Shown: in pieces, positions 1 through 8,894 of the stretch
Numbering within the stretch: the stretch's first letter is position 1
How the letters are laid out: every line of letters starts with the position of its first letter
DNA from: Clostridia bacterium
GTDB taxonomy: Bacteria > Bacillota > Clostridia > Oscillospirales > Acutalibacteraceae
NCBI GenBank assembly: GCA_017550625.1
Contig: JAFZOL010000046.1
Location: 1 to 33,242, forward strand
Direction of reading: 5' to 3'
Length of the DNA: 33,242 nucleotides
Program-made: the position numbers and the translations under genes
Notes under the pieces: generated by a model
Told to the model about the DNA's origin: nothing
What the model saw: only the letters and a program-made list of their open reading frames with translations
Databases searched by the model: none

Positions 1-1
1 G

Positions 2-298
2 AAGCAGCGCATCTCGATCGCGCGCGTTTTCTTAAAAGACCCGCCGATCCTGATCCTCGACGAGGCCACAAGCTCGCTCGACAACGACTCCGAATACGAG
101 GTCGCGCAGTCTCTCGCGGCGCTCTCGAAGGGGCGCACCACGATCACGGTCGCGCACAGGCTCACCAGCATCGTCCATTCCGACCGCATCCTCGTCCTCA
201 CGAAGGATGGCGTGGTCGAAGAGGGCAACCATCAGACGCTGATGGAGAAAAAGGGGATCTATTACGGGCTCTACACCCGGTCCGATTCGATCCGCTGA
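2..298 (+). CDS. ABC exporter ATP-binding protein, C-terminal part (5' end outside window)
   Basis: The reading frame is open from the window edge to a TGA at 296-298, leaving the last 98 residues of an ABC transporter nucleotide-binding domain. The visible part begins just after the expected signature motif (KQRISIARVFLKDP), continues through Walker B with the D-loop (ILILDEATSSLDN) and the switch histidine (TVAHRL), and ends with the usual tail DGVVEEGNHQTL. The ATSSLD and VAHRLTSI wording is typical of exporters with fused membrane and ATPase domains (MsbA/LmrA-like). Substrate and membrane part cannot be seen. A terminator follows at 321-350, so this gene is not cotranscribed with the purine operon. 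Confidence 0.9.
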   Translation, partial: KQRISIARVFLKDPPILILDEATSSLDNDSEYEVAQSLAALSKGRTTITVAHRLTSIVHSDRILVLTKDGVVEEGNHQTLMEKKGIYYGLYTRSDSIR

Positions 299-320
299 AT
301 TCTTGGCGTCACCTTGTACG

Positions 321-350
321 AAAACGCGGGCTGCGGGTCCGCGTTTTTTT
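321..350 (+). terminator. Intrinsic terminator after the ABC transporter gene
   Basis: A perfect 9-bp stem (321-329 with 339-347) with a 9-nt loop runs into a run of seven T. It lies 22 bases after the ABC gene stop. A second, much weaker AT-rich hairpin with six T follows at 369-386. Confidence 0.85.
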
Positions 351-399
351 CACCATTTGCCGAAACTGAAAACCGGACGGTTTTTTGACGAAAATCCGC

Positions 400-428
400 T
401 TGACGCAAGGGGTGTTTTGCGTTATAAT
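400..428 (+). promoter_or_regulatory. Sigma-A promoter of the purine operon
   Basis: TTGACG at 400-405 and a perfect TATAAT at 423-428 are separated by 17 bases. Transcription would start near 435, about 15 bases before the first helix of the riboswitch, so the RNA begins almost directly with the aptamer. Confidence 0.88.
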
Positions 429-449
429 AACACCGTACTTTTTCAGTAC

Positions 450-563
450 CGTTTTTTGTGACTGACGGAAATAACGCAGAGCACTGCGGAGGAACAAAAA
501 AACGTATTGCCGACCGTCTGGGCGCACTGGAACGAAAACGTCCCAAGTGCGCCCTTTTTATTT
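450..563 (+). promoter_or_regulatory. ZTP (pfl) riboswitch with terminator platform, upstream of purE
   Basis: The RNA folds as a ZTP riboswitch. P1 pairs 450-459 with 494-504 (one bulged A). The P2 hairpin is 475-479 with 484-488 around a 4-nt loop. The conserved GACTGACGG-type segment (459-468) can form the pseudoknot GACGG (464-468) with CCGTC (514-518), which directly precedes the conserved CTGGGC (518-523). P3 would pair 509-511 with 521-523, and those same G residues start the terminator stem 520-528/546-554, so aptamer P3 and terminator are mutually exclusive. ZTP riboswitches are known to turn on purine and one-carbon genes when ZMP/ZTP rise because 10-formyl-THF is low. The position just before purE fits exactly. 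Confidence 0.9.
520..563 (+). terminator. Riboswitch-controlled terminator
   Basis: The stem is GGGCGCACT (520-528) with AGTGCGCCC (546-554). It is extended inside by further pairs around an AAAA loop and followed by TTTTTATTT (555-563). Its first G residues are shared with P3 of the ZTP aptamer, so ligand binding should block its formation and allow read-through into purE. Confidence 0.88.
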
Positions 564-589
564 GGATAAACCGGTTGTAGGAGGCTTTT

Positions 590-1087
590 ATGAAGAAGAT
601 CGGGATCGTGATGGGCAGCGCCAGCGACCTGCCCGTGGCCGAAAAAGCCGTCGCCGTGCTCGAGGCGTTCGGCGCTCCCTATGAAACGCGCGTCCTTTCG
701 GCGCACCGCACGCCCGAAGAAGCGCGTGATTTTGCTTTTCACGCCCAAAGCGAGGGCTTCGGCGTGCTGATCGCTTTCGCCGGCATGGCAGCTCATCTCG
801 CGGGCGCGCTTGCCGCAAACACCACGCTGCCCGTGATCGGCGTGCCCTGCAAGGGCCCGGTCTTCGACGGGATGGACGCGCTGCTCTCCACCGTGCAGAT
901 GCCCTCCGGCATCCCGGTGGCGACGGTGGCAGTGAACGGCGGCGCGAACGCCGCCCTGCTCGCGCTCGAGATCCTTGCCGTCGGCGACTCTGCGCTCGCA
1001 GAAAAGCTTGCCGAAAAGCGCCGCGCCGACGCCGAAAACGTACTTGAAAAGGATCGCGAGATCCGTGAAAAATACCGGAAAGACTGA
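590..1087 (+). CDS. purE: 5-(carboxyamino)imidazole ribonucleotide mutase / AIR carboxylase PurE
   Basis: The 165-residue protein is full length for PurE. It shows the substrate-binding motifs GSASD (9-13), SAHRTP with the catalytic His39 (37-42), AGMAAHLAG (64-72) and the core [14 protein letters not shown] (94-107). PurE forms CAIR, the carboxylated imidazole intermediate of purine synthesis, in the cytoplasm. The start has a good ribosome site (TAGGAGG, 578-584). It is the first gene after the ZTP riboswitch. No purK is present in the window, so the enzyme may either work with a distant PurK or use CO2 and AIR directly; its glycine-to-methionine change in the usual AGGAAHL motif is worth noting. 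purC follows after 21 bases. Confidence 0.96.
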   Translation: MKKIGIVMGSASDLPVAEKAVAVLEAFGAPYETRVLSAHRTPEEARDFAFHAQSEGFGVLIAFAGMAAHLAGALAANTTLPVIGVPCKGPVFDGMDALLSTVQMPSGIPVATVAVNGGANAALLALEILAVGDSALAEKLAEKRRADAENVLEKDREIREKYRKD

Positions 1088-1108
1088 CAGAACATGGAGG
1101 AGAACATC

Positions 1109-1822
1109 ATGGACGTTATCAAAACCGAACAGCTCTACGAAGGCAAGGCGAAAAAGGTTTTCGCCACCACTGATCCCGCGCTCGTGATCGTGTCGTATAA
1201 AGACGACGCCACCGCGTTCGACGGCCTCAAAAAAGGCACCATCGCCGGCAAGGGCGCCGTGAACAACAGGATGTCCAATTACCTGATGGGGCTTCTTGAG
1301 AAAGAAGGCGTGCCCACCCATTTCGTCGAGGAGCTCTCCGAGCGCGAAACTCTTGTGAGAAAAGTGGAGATCGTGAAGCTCGAGGTCATCATCCGCAACA
1401 TTTCCGCCGGTTCGTTCTCGAAGCGCTTCGGTGTGGAAGAGGGCATCGTGTTCGATTCCCCCACGATCGAATTCTCGTATAAAAACGACGATTTGCACGA
1501 CCCGCTCATGAACGCCTACCACGCGATCGCCCTGGGCGTCGCCACCAGCGAAGAGATCGAAACGATCAAGGCGCTGGCGTTCAAGGTCAACGAGGTGCTC
1601 AAGGCCTATTTCCTCGGCATCGGCGTCAAGCTCGTGGACTTTAAACTCGAATTCGGCCGCACCCCCGACGGCAAAATCGTGCTGGCGGATGAGATCTCGC
1701 CCGATACCTGCCGCTTCTGGGACGCCGTGACCAACGAAAAGCTCGACAAGGACCGCTTCCGCAGGGATCTCGGCAACGTGGAGGGCGCCTACGCCGAAAT
1801 GCTGCGCCGCGTGTTCGGCTGA
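1109..1822 (+). CDS. purC: SAICAR synthetase PurC
   Basis: The 237-residue protein matches the usual PurC length. It carries the N-terminal ATP-binding YEGKAKKVF (10-18), the [13 protein letters not shown] stretch (94-106) and the signature [12 protein letters not shown] (194-205). It joins aspartate to CAIR using ATP. The start at 1109 is preferred over an in-frame ATG at 1094 because the GGAGGAG site (1096-1102) lies 6 bases upstream of 1109 and overlaps the earlier codon. The gene sits between purE and purF on the same transcript. The product would need PurB to give AICAR, and purB is not in this window. Confidence 0.96.
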   Translation: MDVIKTEQLYEGKAKKVFATTDPALVIVSYKDDATAFDGLKKGTIAGKGAVNNRMSNYLMGLLEKEGVPTHFVEELSERETLVRKVEIVKLEVIIRNISAGSFSKRFGVEEGIVFDSPTIEFSYKNDDLHDPLMNAYHAIALGVATSEEIETIKALAFKVNEVLKAYFLGIGVKLVDFKLEFGRTPDGKIVLADEISPDTCRFWDAVTNEKLDKDRFRRDLGNVEGAYAEMLRRVFG

Positions 1823-1867
1823 ACCGGAAACCATTCAATTGATCTTTGAACAGGGGAGGACTTGCTT

Positions 1868-3289
<1,422 letters not shown>

Positions 3290-3312
3290 GCCTTTACGAA
3301 AGGATGGATCGG

Positions 3313-4356
3313 ATGAACACGAATTCGAGATCGGAAGCTTATGCCGCAGCCGGCGTGGATATCACGGCCGGTTACAAAGCGGTGGAGCTGATGAAGGCGC
3401 ACGTCGCGCGCACGCTGACCAAGGGCGTCTGCTCCGATATCGGCGGCTTCGGCGGCCTGTTCGAGCTGGACCTGACCGGTATGACGCGTCCCGTGCTCGT
3501 CTCCGGCACCGACGGCGTCGGCACGAAGCTCAAGCTCGCTTTTCTGATGGATAAGCACGACACCGTGGGCGTCGACTGCGTGGCCATGTGCGTGAACGAC
3601 GTGATCTGCGTCGGCGCGAAGCCCTTGTTTTTCCTCGATTATATCGCCTGCGGCAAAAACGTGCCCGAGCGCATCGCCGATATCGTCAAGGGCGTGGCCG
3701 AGGGCTGCGTGCAGGCGGGCGCCGCGCTCATCGGCGGCGAGACGGCAGAAATGCCGGGCTTTTATCCGGAAGACGAATACGACCTCGCGGGCTTCGCCGT
3801 GGGCGCTGTCGAAAAGAGCCGCATCCTTGACAAGACCACGATGGTTCCCGGCGACGTCGTGATCGCGCTGCCGTCCTCGGGCGTGCACTCCAACGGCTTT
3901 TCGCTGGTGCGCAAGGTCTTCGACGTGGAACACGCGGACCTCACGAAGCCTCTTGCCGCCCTCGGCGGCAAAAGCCTCGGCGAAACGCTGCTCACCCCCA
4001 CGAAGATCTACGTTAAACCGATCCTGAAGCTGCTTGAAAGCGTGAGCGTTCGCTCGATCTCGCACATCACGGGCGGCGGGTTCTACGAAAACATCCCGCG
4101 GTCGATCCCCGACGGTCTCACGGCGGTCATCGACAAAAGCGCGGTGCGCGTGCTGCCGGTGTTCGACCTGATCCGAGAGACCGGGAACGTCAGCGAGCGC
4201 GATATGTATAACACCTTCAATATGGGCGTCGGTATGAGCGTCGTTGTACCGGAAAACGAAACCGACAGGGCGCTCGAAGTCCTGCGCGCGTGCGGCGAGG
4301 ACGCCTACGCGATCGGCAAAATCGAACAAGGAGAGGAGAAGATCCGTTTATGTTAA
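3313..4356 (+). CDS. purM: AIR synthetase PurM (phosphoribosylformylglycinamidine cyclo-ligase)
   Basis: The protein shows [12 protein letters not shown] (9-20), GTDGVGTK (65-72), [11 protein letters not shown] (86-96) and [10 protein letters not shown] (141-150), all standard PurM motifs of the PurM/PurL superfamily. It closes the imidazole ring of AIR using ATP. Three in-frame ATG codons exist (3286, overlapping the purF stop; 3304; 3313). I chose 3313, giving 347 residues, because AAAGGA (3299-3304) is 8 bases before it and it starts close to the conserved AYxxAGVDI. Its last codons overlap the next gene by 7 bases, indicating coupled translation with the FNT transporter. Confidence 0.94.
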   Translation: MNTNSRSEAYAAAGVDITAGYKAVELMKAHVARTLTKGVCSDIGGFGGLFELDLTGMTRPVLVSGTDGVGTKLKLAFLMDKHDTVGVDCVAMCVNDVICVGAKPLFFLDYIACGKNVPERIADIVKGVAEGCVQAGAALIGGETAEMPGFYPEDEYDLAGFAVGAVEKSRILDKTTMVPGDVVIALPSSGVHSNGFSLVRKVFDVEHADLTKPLAALGGKSLGETLLTPTKIYVKPILKLLESVSVRSISHITGGGFYENIPRSIPDGLTAVIDKSAVRVLPVFDLIRETGNVSERDMYNTFNMGVGMSVVVPENETDRALEVLRACGEDAYAIGKIEQGEEKIRLC

Positions 4357-5009
4357 GAAAGACGCTTTCCGGCGTTTCCGCCGGCGTGATGATCTCGATC
4401 GGCGGCGCCGTGTATCTCGCGTGCGAAAACAAGATTGTCGGCGCGGTCCTGTTCACGGTCGCCCTGCTCACCATCTGCATCAAGGGCTATTCTCTCTACA
4501 CCGGCAAGATCGGCTTCATCCCCGAAAAGCACGACGCCGAGTCGCTGTCCACTCTTTTCCTGGGGCTGCTCGGGAATACCATCGGCACGCTGTTCTGCGG
4601 GCTTATCATCCGCTTCGGCATGCCCTCGCTCGGCGAAACGGCCGAGGTCCTCTGCACGGCGAAGCTCGTGGGCCAGAGCCCGCTCTCCACGCTCGTGCGC
4701 GGCATCTTCTGCGGCATTTTGATGTATATCGCCGTGAGCATCTACCGCGAAAAGTGGCAGATCGTTGGCATCCTGTTCGCGATCCCGGTGTTCATCCTCG
4801 CGGGGTTCGAGCACTCGATCGCCGATATGTTCTATTTCACCGCCGCGGGCTTCGTGAACTGGCGGTGCCTGCCGTTCGTTGCGCTCGTGCTGATCGGCAA
4901 CTCGCTCGGCTCTATGCTGCTGCCCACGCTCAATAACGCCTGGGCGGGCAAAAAAGAAGCCGCGGCCCCCGCTGTCGTGAACGATCCGTATCCGGAGGAT
5001 GTTTTATGA
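4350..5009 (+). CDS. Formate/nitrite transporter (FNT/FocA) family membrane protein
   Basis: The 219-residue protein has about six hydrophobic segments (near 8-24, 29-47, 66-88, 117-133, 136-151, 173-192). FNT family marks include the AGVMISIGG opening helix, GNTIG (75-79), the half-helix motif [10 protein letters not shown] (152-161) with the pore histidine H155, and GNSLG (183-187). FNT proteins are pentameric channels for formate, nitrite or similar small anions. The protein is shorter than usual (about 260-280), and the common CNxLV stretch of helix 4 reads CGILMY. The ATG at 4350 overlaps the purM stop and has AAGGAGAGGAG upstream; its stop overlaps the purN start (ATGA). This locked position in a purine operon with fhs suggests formate as substrate (inference). 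Confidence 0.88.
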   Translation: MLRKTLSGVSAGVMISIGGAVYLACENKIVGAVLFTVALLTICIKGYSLYTGKIGFIPEKHDAESLSTLFLGLLGNTIGTLFCGLIIRFGMPSLGETAEVLCTAKLVGQSPLSTLVRGIFCGILMYIAVSIYREKWQIVGILFAIPVFILAGFEHSIADMFYFTAAGFVNWRCLPFVALVLIGNSLGSMLLPTLNNAWAGKKEAAAPAVVNDPYPEDVL

Positions 5010-5614
5010 GACAGGCGAACATCGCCGTGCTGGTCTCCGGCGGCGGCACGAACCTGCAGGCGCTTTTGGACGCCGAAAAAGCCGGAACGCTCGTTTCGGG
5101 AAAGATCGTGCTCGTGATCTCCGACAAGGCGGACGCCTACGCCCTGACCCGCGCGAAAAACGCCGGCGTGCGCACAGAGACCGTTCTCAAACGCGATTTC
5201 CCGGAGAAAGCCGCTTTTGAGGCGCGGCTCGTCGAGCTGCTGACGGAGGCGAAGACCGACCTCATCATCCTCGCGGGTTTCATGCGCATCCTCAGCGCGG
5301 ACTTCACCTCGCGCTATCCGAATCGGATCCTCAACGTCCACCCGGCGCTGATCCCGTCGTTCTGCGGCGAGGGCTTCTACGGTCTCAAAGTGCACGAGGC
5401 GGCGCTGAAAAAGGGCGTCAAGGTCACGGGCGCCACGGTGCATTTCGTCAACGAGATCCCCGACGGCGGCGAGATCATCCTGCAAAAGGCCGTGGACGTT
5501 CTGCCCGGCGATACCCCCGAGATCCTGCAACGCAGGGTCATGGAGCAGGCGGAATGGATTCTGCTGCCAAAAGCCGCCGAGCTCGTCAGCCGTGAGTTGA
5601 CTGAGGAACAATAA
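5006..5614 (+). CDS. purN: GAR transformylase PurN (10-formyl-THF dependent)
   Basis: The 202-residue protein carries the GAR-binding loop SGGGTNLQAL (11-20), GFMRIL (91-96), the catalytic pair N110/H112 in NVHPALIP and the D153 loop NEIPDGGE (149-156), with H146 before it. It moves a formyl group from 10-formyl-THF to glycinamide ribonucleotide. This is one of two formyl-consuming steps in the operon, and its cofactor would be supplied by the fhs product encoded downstream. The ATG shares bases with the stop of the FNT gene (ATGA, 5006-5009) and has CCGGAGGA upstream. A short GC-rich hairpin lies just after its stop. Confidence 0.97.
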   Translation: MRQANIAVLVSGGGTNLQALLDAEKAGTLVSGKIVLVISDKADAYALTRAKNAGVRTETVLKRDFPEKAAFEARLVELLTEAKTDLIILAGFMRILSADFTSRYPNRILNVHPALIPSFCGEGFYGLKVHEAALKKGVKVTGATVHFVNEIPDGGEIILQKAVDVLPGDTPEILQRRVMEQAEWILLPKAAELVSRELTEEQ

Positions 5615-5625
5615 ACAGAAAAGCC

Positions 5626-5641
5626 CCGCGGGGTCCCGCGG
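5626..5641 (+). other. Intra-operon GC hairpin between purN and purO
   Basis: The 6-bp stem CCGCGG/CCGCGG (5626-5631 with 5636-5641) has a 4-nt loop and no T-run, located between the purN stop and the purO ribosome site. It is not a terminator by sequence; it could tune mRNA stability or be incidental. Confidence 0.45.
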
Positions 5642-5664
5642 AAAACGATAAAGGAGAGAAAAAG

Positions 5665-6384
5665 ATGGACATCTACAAAGTGCACGACCTCACTGAACTG
5701 CTTTCGGGTAACCCTTACCCCGGGCGCGGCATCATTTTCGGCATGACGCCCGACGGAGCGAAAGCCGTGGCCGCGTATTTCATCATGGGCAGAAGCGCCA
5801 ACTCCCGTAACCGCGTGTTCGTACAGCGCGACGGGGCGCTGTTCACCGAGCCCTACGACGCCTCAAAGGTTGAAGACCCCTCTCTCATCATCTATGCCGC
5901 CGTGCGCGAGTGGCAAAACTTCCTCATCGTTACGAACGGCGACCAGACCGACACGATCGTCGAAGGCCTGCAGAAGGGTGTTCTGTGGCACATGGCGCTC
6001 GCGGTGCGCACCTTCGAGCCGGATGCGCCGAACTTCACGCCCCGCATCTCCGGCGTCCAGAATTTCCTCGACGGCAGGTTCTATTATCAGTTCAGCATCC
6101 TCAAAAGCGTGGACACCGAGGGCAGCGGCTGCGTGCGGCAGGCGTTTGGCTATCCGCCCCGTCCCGGCGTCGGCCATTTCCTGCACACCTACGTGACCGA
6201 CGGCAATCCGATTCCGTCGTTCGTGGGCGAGCCCGAGCGTGTCGAAACCCTCGACGACATCGACGCGTTCACGGACAAGCTCTGGAACGCTTTGAACGAA
6301 GACAACAAGATCTCTCTCTACGTGCGTTACACCGATCTCAAAACGCTTGAAAAAGAAGAGCGTATCGTAAATAAAAACAAATAA
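5665..6384 (+). CDS. purO: IMP cyclohydrolase, PurO family
   Basis: The 239-residue protein resembles the stand-alone IMP cyclohydrolase family first described in archaea (PurO, Ntn-like fold), not the N-terminal half of bifunctional PurH. Recognisable stretches are LLSGNPYPGRGIIFGM near the N-terminus and the YFIMGRSANSRNRVF segment (about 33-47), followed by FEPDAPNFTPRISG. It would close FAICAR to IMP, the last step of the pathway. The next gene, 11 bases on, is a transformylase lacking any cyclohydrolase half, so the two together replace bifunctional PurH. Start at 5665 with AAAGGAG upstream. Identification rests on motif recall and context. Confidence 0.88.
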   Translation: MDIYKVHDLTELLSGNPYPGRGIIFGMTPDGAKAVAAYFIMGRSANSRNRVFVQRDGALFTEPYDASKVEDPSLIIYAAVREWQNFLIVTNGDQTDTIVEGLQKGVLWHMALAVRTFEPDAPNFTPRISGVQNFLDGRFYYQFSILKSVDTEGSGCVRQAFGYPPRPGVGHFLHTYVTDGNPIPSFVGEPERVETLDDIDAFTDKLWNALNEDNKISLYVRYTDLKTLEKEERIVNKNK

Positions 6385-6395
6385 AGGAGCCCGCC

Positions 6396-7580
6396 ATGAA
6401 AGAATTCGAACTCAAATACGGCTGCAACCCCAACCAGAAGCCTTCGCGCATCTTTATGGAGGACGGGTCCGACCTGCCGATCGAGATCCTCTCCGGGCGC
6501 CCCGGCTACATCAATTTTCTTGACGCGTTCAATTCCTGGCAGCTCGTGCGCGAGCTGAAGGCCGCGACGGGCCTTCCCGCCGTGACCTCGTTCAAGCACG
6601 TGTCGCCCACCTCGGCGGCGGTCGGCCTGCCGTTGCCCGAAAAGCTCAAAAAAGCCTGCTTTGTGGACGATATCGAAGGGCTCGACGATTCTCCGCTCGC
6701 GTGCGCCTACGCCCGCGCGAGGGGCACCGACCGGATGTGTTCGTTCGGCGACTGGGTCGCCATGTCCGACGTGTGCGATGAAACCACCGCGAAGATGCTC
6801 AAGCGCGAGGTCTCCGACGGCGTGATCGCCCCGGGCTATACCCCCGAGGCGCTTGAAATCCTCAAAACCAAGCGCAAGGGCAACTATAACATCGTGAAGA
6901 TCGACCCCGACTACGTGCCCGCCGAAAAAGAGCGCAAGACCGTGTTCGGCGTCACGTTCGAGCAGGGGCGCAACAATTTCAAGATCGACCGTGCTCTTCT
7001 CTCGAACCTCGTCACGAAGAACAAAGACCTGCCCGAGAGCGCCGTGATCGACCTCATCATCTCGCTTATCACCCTTAAATACACGCAGTCCAATTCCGTG
7101 TGCTTCGCCTACGGCGGACAGGCCATCGGCGTGGGCGCGGGCCAGCAGAGCCGCATCCACTGCACACGCCTCGCTGGCTCGAAGGCCGACACCTGGTTCC
7201 TCCGCCAGAGTGACAAGGTCCTGTCGCTGCCGTTCCGCCCGGATCTCGGCAGGCCCGACCGCGACAATGTGATCGACGGCTACATCAACCGCAACGAAGA
7301 GGACGTCACGGCCGACGGCAACTGGCAGAAATACTTCACCTCGCAGCCCTCGCCCTTCACGGACGAAGAGCAGCGCGCGTACCTTGACACAATTACGGGC
7401 GTCGCGCTCGGCTCCGACGCGTTCTTCCCGTTCTCCGACAACATCGAGCGCGCCCACAAGAGCGGTGTGTGCTATATCGCCGAGCCAGGCGGCTCCATCC
7501 GTGACGACGCGGTGATCGACTGCTGCGACAAATACGGCATGGTCATGGCGTTCACGGGCATGCGCCTGTTCCATCACTAA
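6396..7580 (+). CDS. purH: AICAR transformylase, stand-alone (PurH transformylase part only)
   Basis: The 394-residue protein begins directly with the transformylase sequence (KYGCNPNQKP, 7-16) and lacks the cyclohydrolase half of bifunctional PurH. The catalytic Lys67-His68 pair is in SFKHVSPTSAAVG (65-77). Further marks are SNSVCFAYGGQAIGVGAGQQSR (about 232-253) and the characteristic AFFPFSDN...RLFHH end, closer in wording to eukaryotic ATIC ends than to enteric PurH. It formylates AICAR using 10-formyl-THF; its substrate AICAR (ZMP) is the metabolite that signals through the upstream riboswitch. It follows purO by 11 bases with AAAGGAG as ribosome site. The symbol purH applies to the transformylase function only. 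Confidence 0.93.
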   Translation: MKEFELKYGCNPNQKPSRIFMEDGSDLPIEILSGRPGYINFLDAFNSWQLVRELKAATGLPAVTSFKHVSPTSAAVGLPLPEKLKKACFVDDIEGLDDSPLACAYARARGTDRMCSFGDWVAMSDVCDETTAKMLKREVSDGVIAPGYTPEALEILKTKRKGNYNIVKIDPDYVPAEKERKTVFGVTFEQGRNNFKIDRALLSNLVTKNKDLPESAVIDLIISLITLKYTQSNSVCFAYGGQAIGVGAGQQSRIHCTRLAGSKADTWFLRQSDKVLSLPFRPDLGRPDRDNVIDGYINRNEEDVTADGNWQKYFTSQPSPFTDEEQRAYLDTITGVALGSDAFFPFSDNIERAHKSGVCYIAEPGGSIRDDAVIDCCDKYGMVMAFTGMRLFHH

Positions 7581-7616
7581 ACTTCCGTTCATCCGAAGCG
7601 AAAAGGGGCGAAGCAA

Positions 7617-8894
7617 ATGAAAATCATGGTCATCGGCTCCGGCGGCCGCGAGCACGCAGTCGTGAAAGCGATCAAAAAGAACCCGAAGGCGGATGAGGTC
7701 TACGTGCTGCCGGGCAACGGCGGCATCGCGGCCGACGCCGAGTGCGTGAACGTCGCCGCGACGGACCTCGACGCCGTCGTCGCGTTCGCGTGCGAAAAGC
7801 AAATCGATTACGCCGTCGTCACGCCGGACGATCCGCTCGTGCTCGGTCTCGTGGACCGGCTTGAGACGATCGGCGTGCCCTGCTTCGGGCCGCGCAAAAA
7901 CGCCGCGATCATCGAGGGCAGCAAGGTCTTCTCGAAGGATCTCATGAAGCGTTACCGTATTCCCACCGCGCGCTACGAGGTCTTCACCGACCCGGCGGCG
8001 GCGCTCGCTTATCTCGACACCGTGCCCGCGCCGATCGTGGTCAAGGCGGACGGCCTCGCGCTCGGCAAGGGCGTGACCGTGGCTGAAACGACCGACGAGG
8101 CGAAGGCGGCCGTTCTGTCGCTCATGCGCGACAAAAAGTTCGGCAAAAGCGGCGAGCGGATCGTGATCGAAGAATACCTCACGGGCCCCGAGGTTTCGGT
8201 GCTCGCGTTCACCGATTCTCACACCCTCGTGCCCATGGTGAGCTCCATGGACCACAAGCGCGCCCTCGACGGCGACAGGGGCGAGAACACCGGCGGCATG
8301 GGCACCGTGGCGCCGAACCCCTATTATACCGAAGAGATCGCCGCGCGCTGCATGCGCGAGATCTTTCTGCCCACAATGAACGCCATGAACGCCGAGGGGC
8401 GTCCCTTCAAGGGCTGCCTCTATTTCGGGCTCATGCTCACGCCCGACGGCCCCAAGGTCATAGAATACAACTGCCGTTTCGGCGACCCCGAAACGCAGGT
8501 CGTGCTGCCGCTGCTCGAAAGCGACCTGCTCGAGATCATGCTGGCGGTCACCGAAGAGCGCCTCGCCGAAGCGGACGTGCGCTTCTCCGACCGGGCCGCC
8601 TGCTGCCTCATCGCCGCTTCCGCCGGGTATCCCGGAAAGTATGAAAAAGGCAAGCTCTTAACGATCCCCGAATCGCTTCTTGACCGCGTTTACGTCGCCG
8701 GGGCGAAGAAAGAAGGGGAGTCCCTTTTCACGAACGGCGGGCGCGTGCTCGGCGTCACCGAGGTGCGCGATACGCTCTCCGAAGCGGTCGCCGCCGTGTA
8801 CGAAGATATGCGTCATATCTCGTTCGAAAACAAATACTGCCGCTCCGATATCGGCAGACGGGCGCTTTCGGCGTCGGAGGACGCGCATGGTTAA
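7617..8894 (+). CDS. purD: GAR synthetase PurD (phosphoribosylamine-glycine ligase)
   Basis: The 425-residue protein has full PurD length, with N-terminal GSGGREHA (7-14), PGNGG, the ATP-grasp core VVKADGLALGKGV, GMGTVAPNP and the metal-binding CRFGDPETQ. It ligates glycine to phosphoribosylamine, directly using the PurF product, which is chemically unstable. The usual VGPExPL motif reads VTPDDPL, a modest departure. The start at 7617 has AAGGGG upstream. The last 8 bases overlap purL, so the two are probably translationally coupled. Confidence 0.96.
   Translation: MKIMVIGSGGREHAVVKAIKKNPKADEVYVLPGNGGIAADAECVNVAATDLDAVVAFACEKQIDYAVVTPDDPLVLGLVDRLETIGVPCFGPRKNAAIIEGSKVFSKDLMKRYRIPTARYEVFTDPAAALAYLDTVPAPIVVKADGLALGKGVTVAETTDEAKAAVLSLMRDKKFGKSGERIVIEEYLTGPEVSVLAFTDSHTLVPMVSSMDHKRALDGDRGENTGGMGTVAPNPYYTEEIAARCMREIFLPTMNAMNAEGRPFKGCLYFGLMLTPDGPKVIEYNCRFGDPETQVVLPLLESDLLEIMLAVTEERLAEADVRFSDRAACCLIAASAGYPGKYEKGKLLTIPESLLDRVYVAGAKKEGESLFTNGGRVLGVTEVRDTLSEAVAAVYEDMRHISFENKYCRSDIGRRALSASEDAHG

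Noticed and set aside
369-386. Second terminator before the purine promoter
   Set aside because: The stem is four A-T and two G-C pairs only; it may back up the strong hairpin at 321-350 but is not separately supported.
4290-4349. N-terminal extension of the FNT gene inside purM
   Set aside because: The extra 20 residues are Arg-rich, out-of-frame purM sequence; the ATG at 4350 has a strong ribosome site and begins right before the first FNT helix.
6327-8255. Very long antisense open frames opposite the purine genes (also at 1835-3190, 8755-10092, 11074-12204, 12518-13693, 19593-21296)
   Set aside because: They mirror strongly GC-biased real genes, have His/Arg/Asp-rich composition with no recognisable domains and no ribosome sites; typical shadows in GC-rich DNA.
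8680-8886. Open frame upstream of purL inside purD
   Set aside because: It is the purD shadow frame with Arg/Ser-rich low-complexity content and no PurL similarity; ATG 8887 has GGAGG 6 bases upstream.
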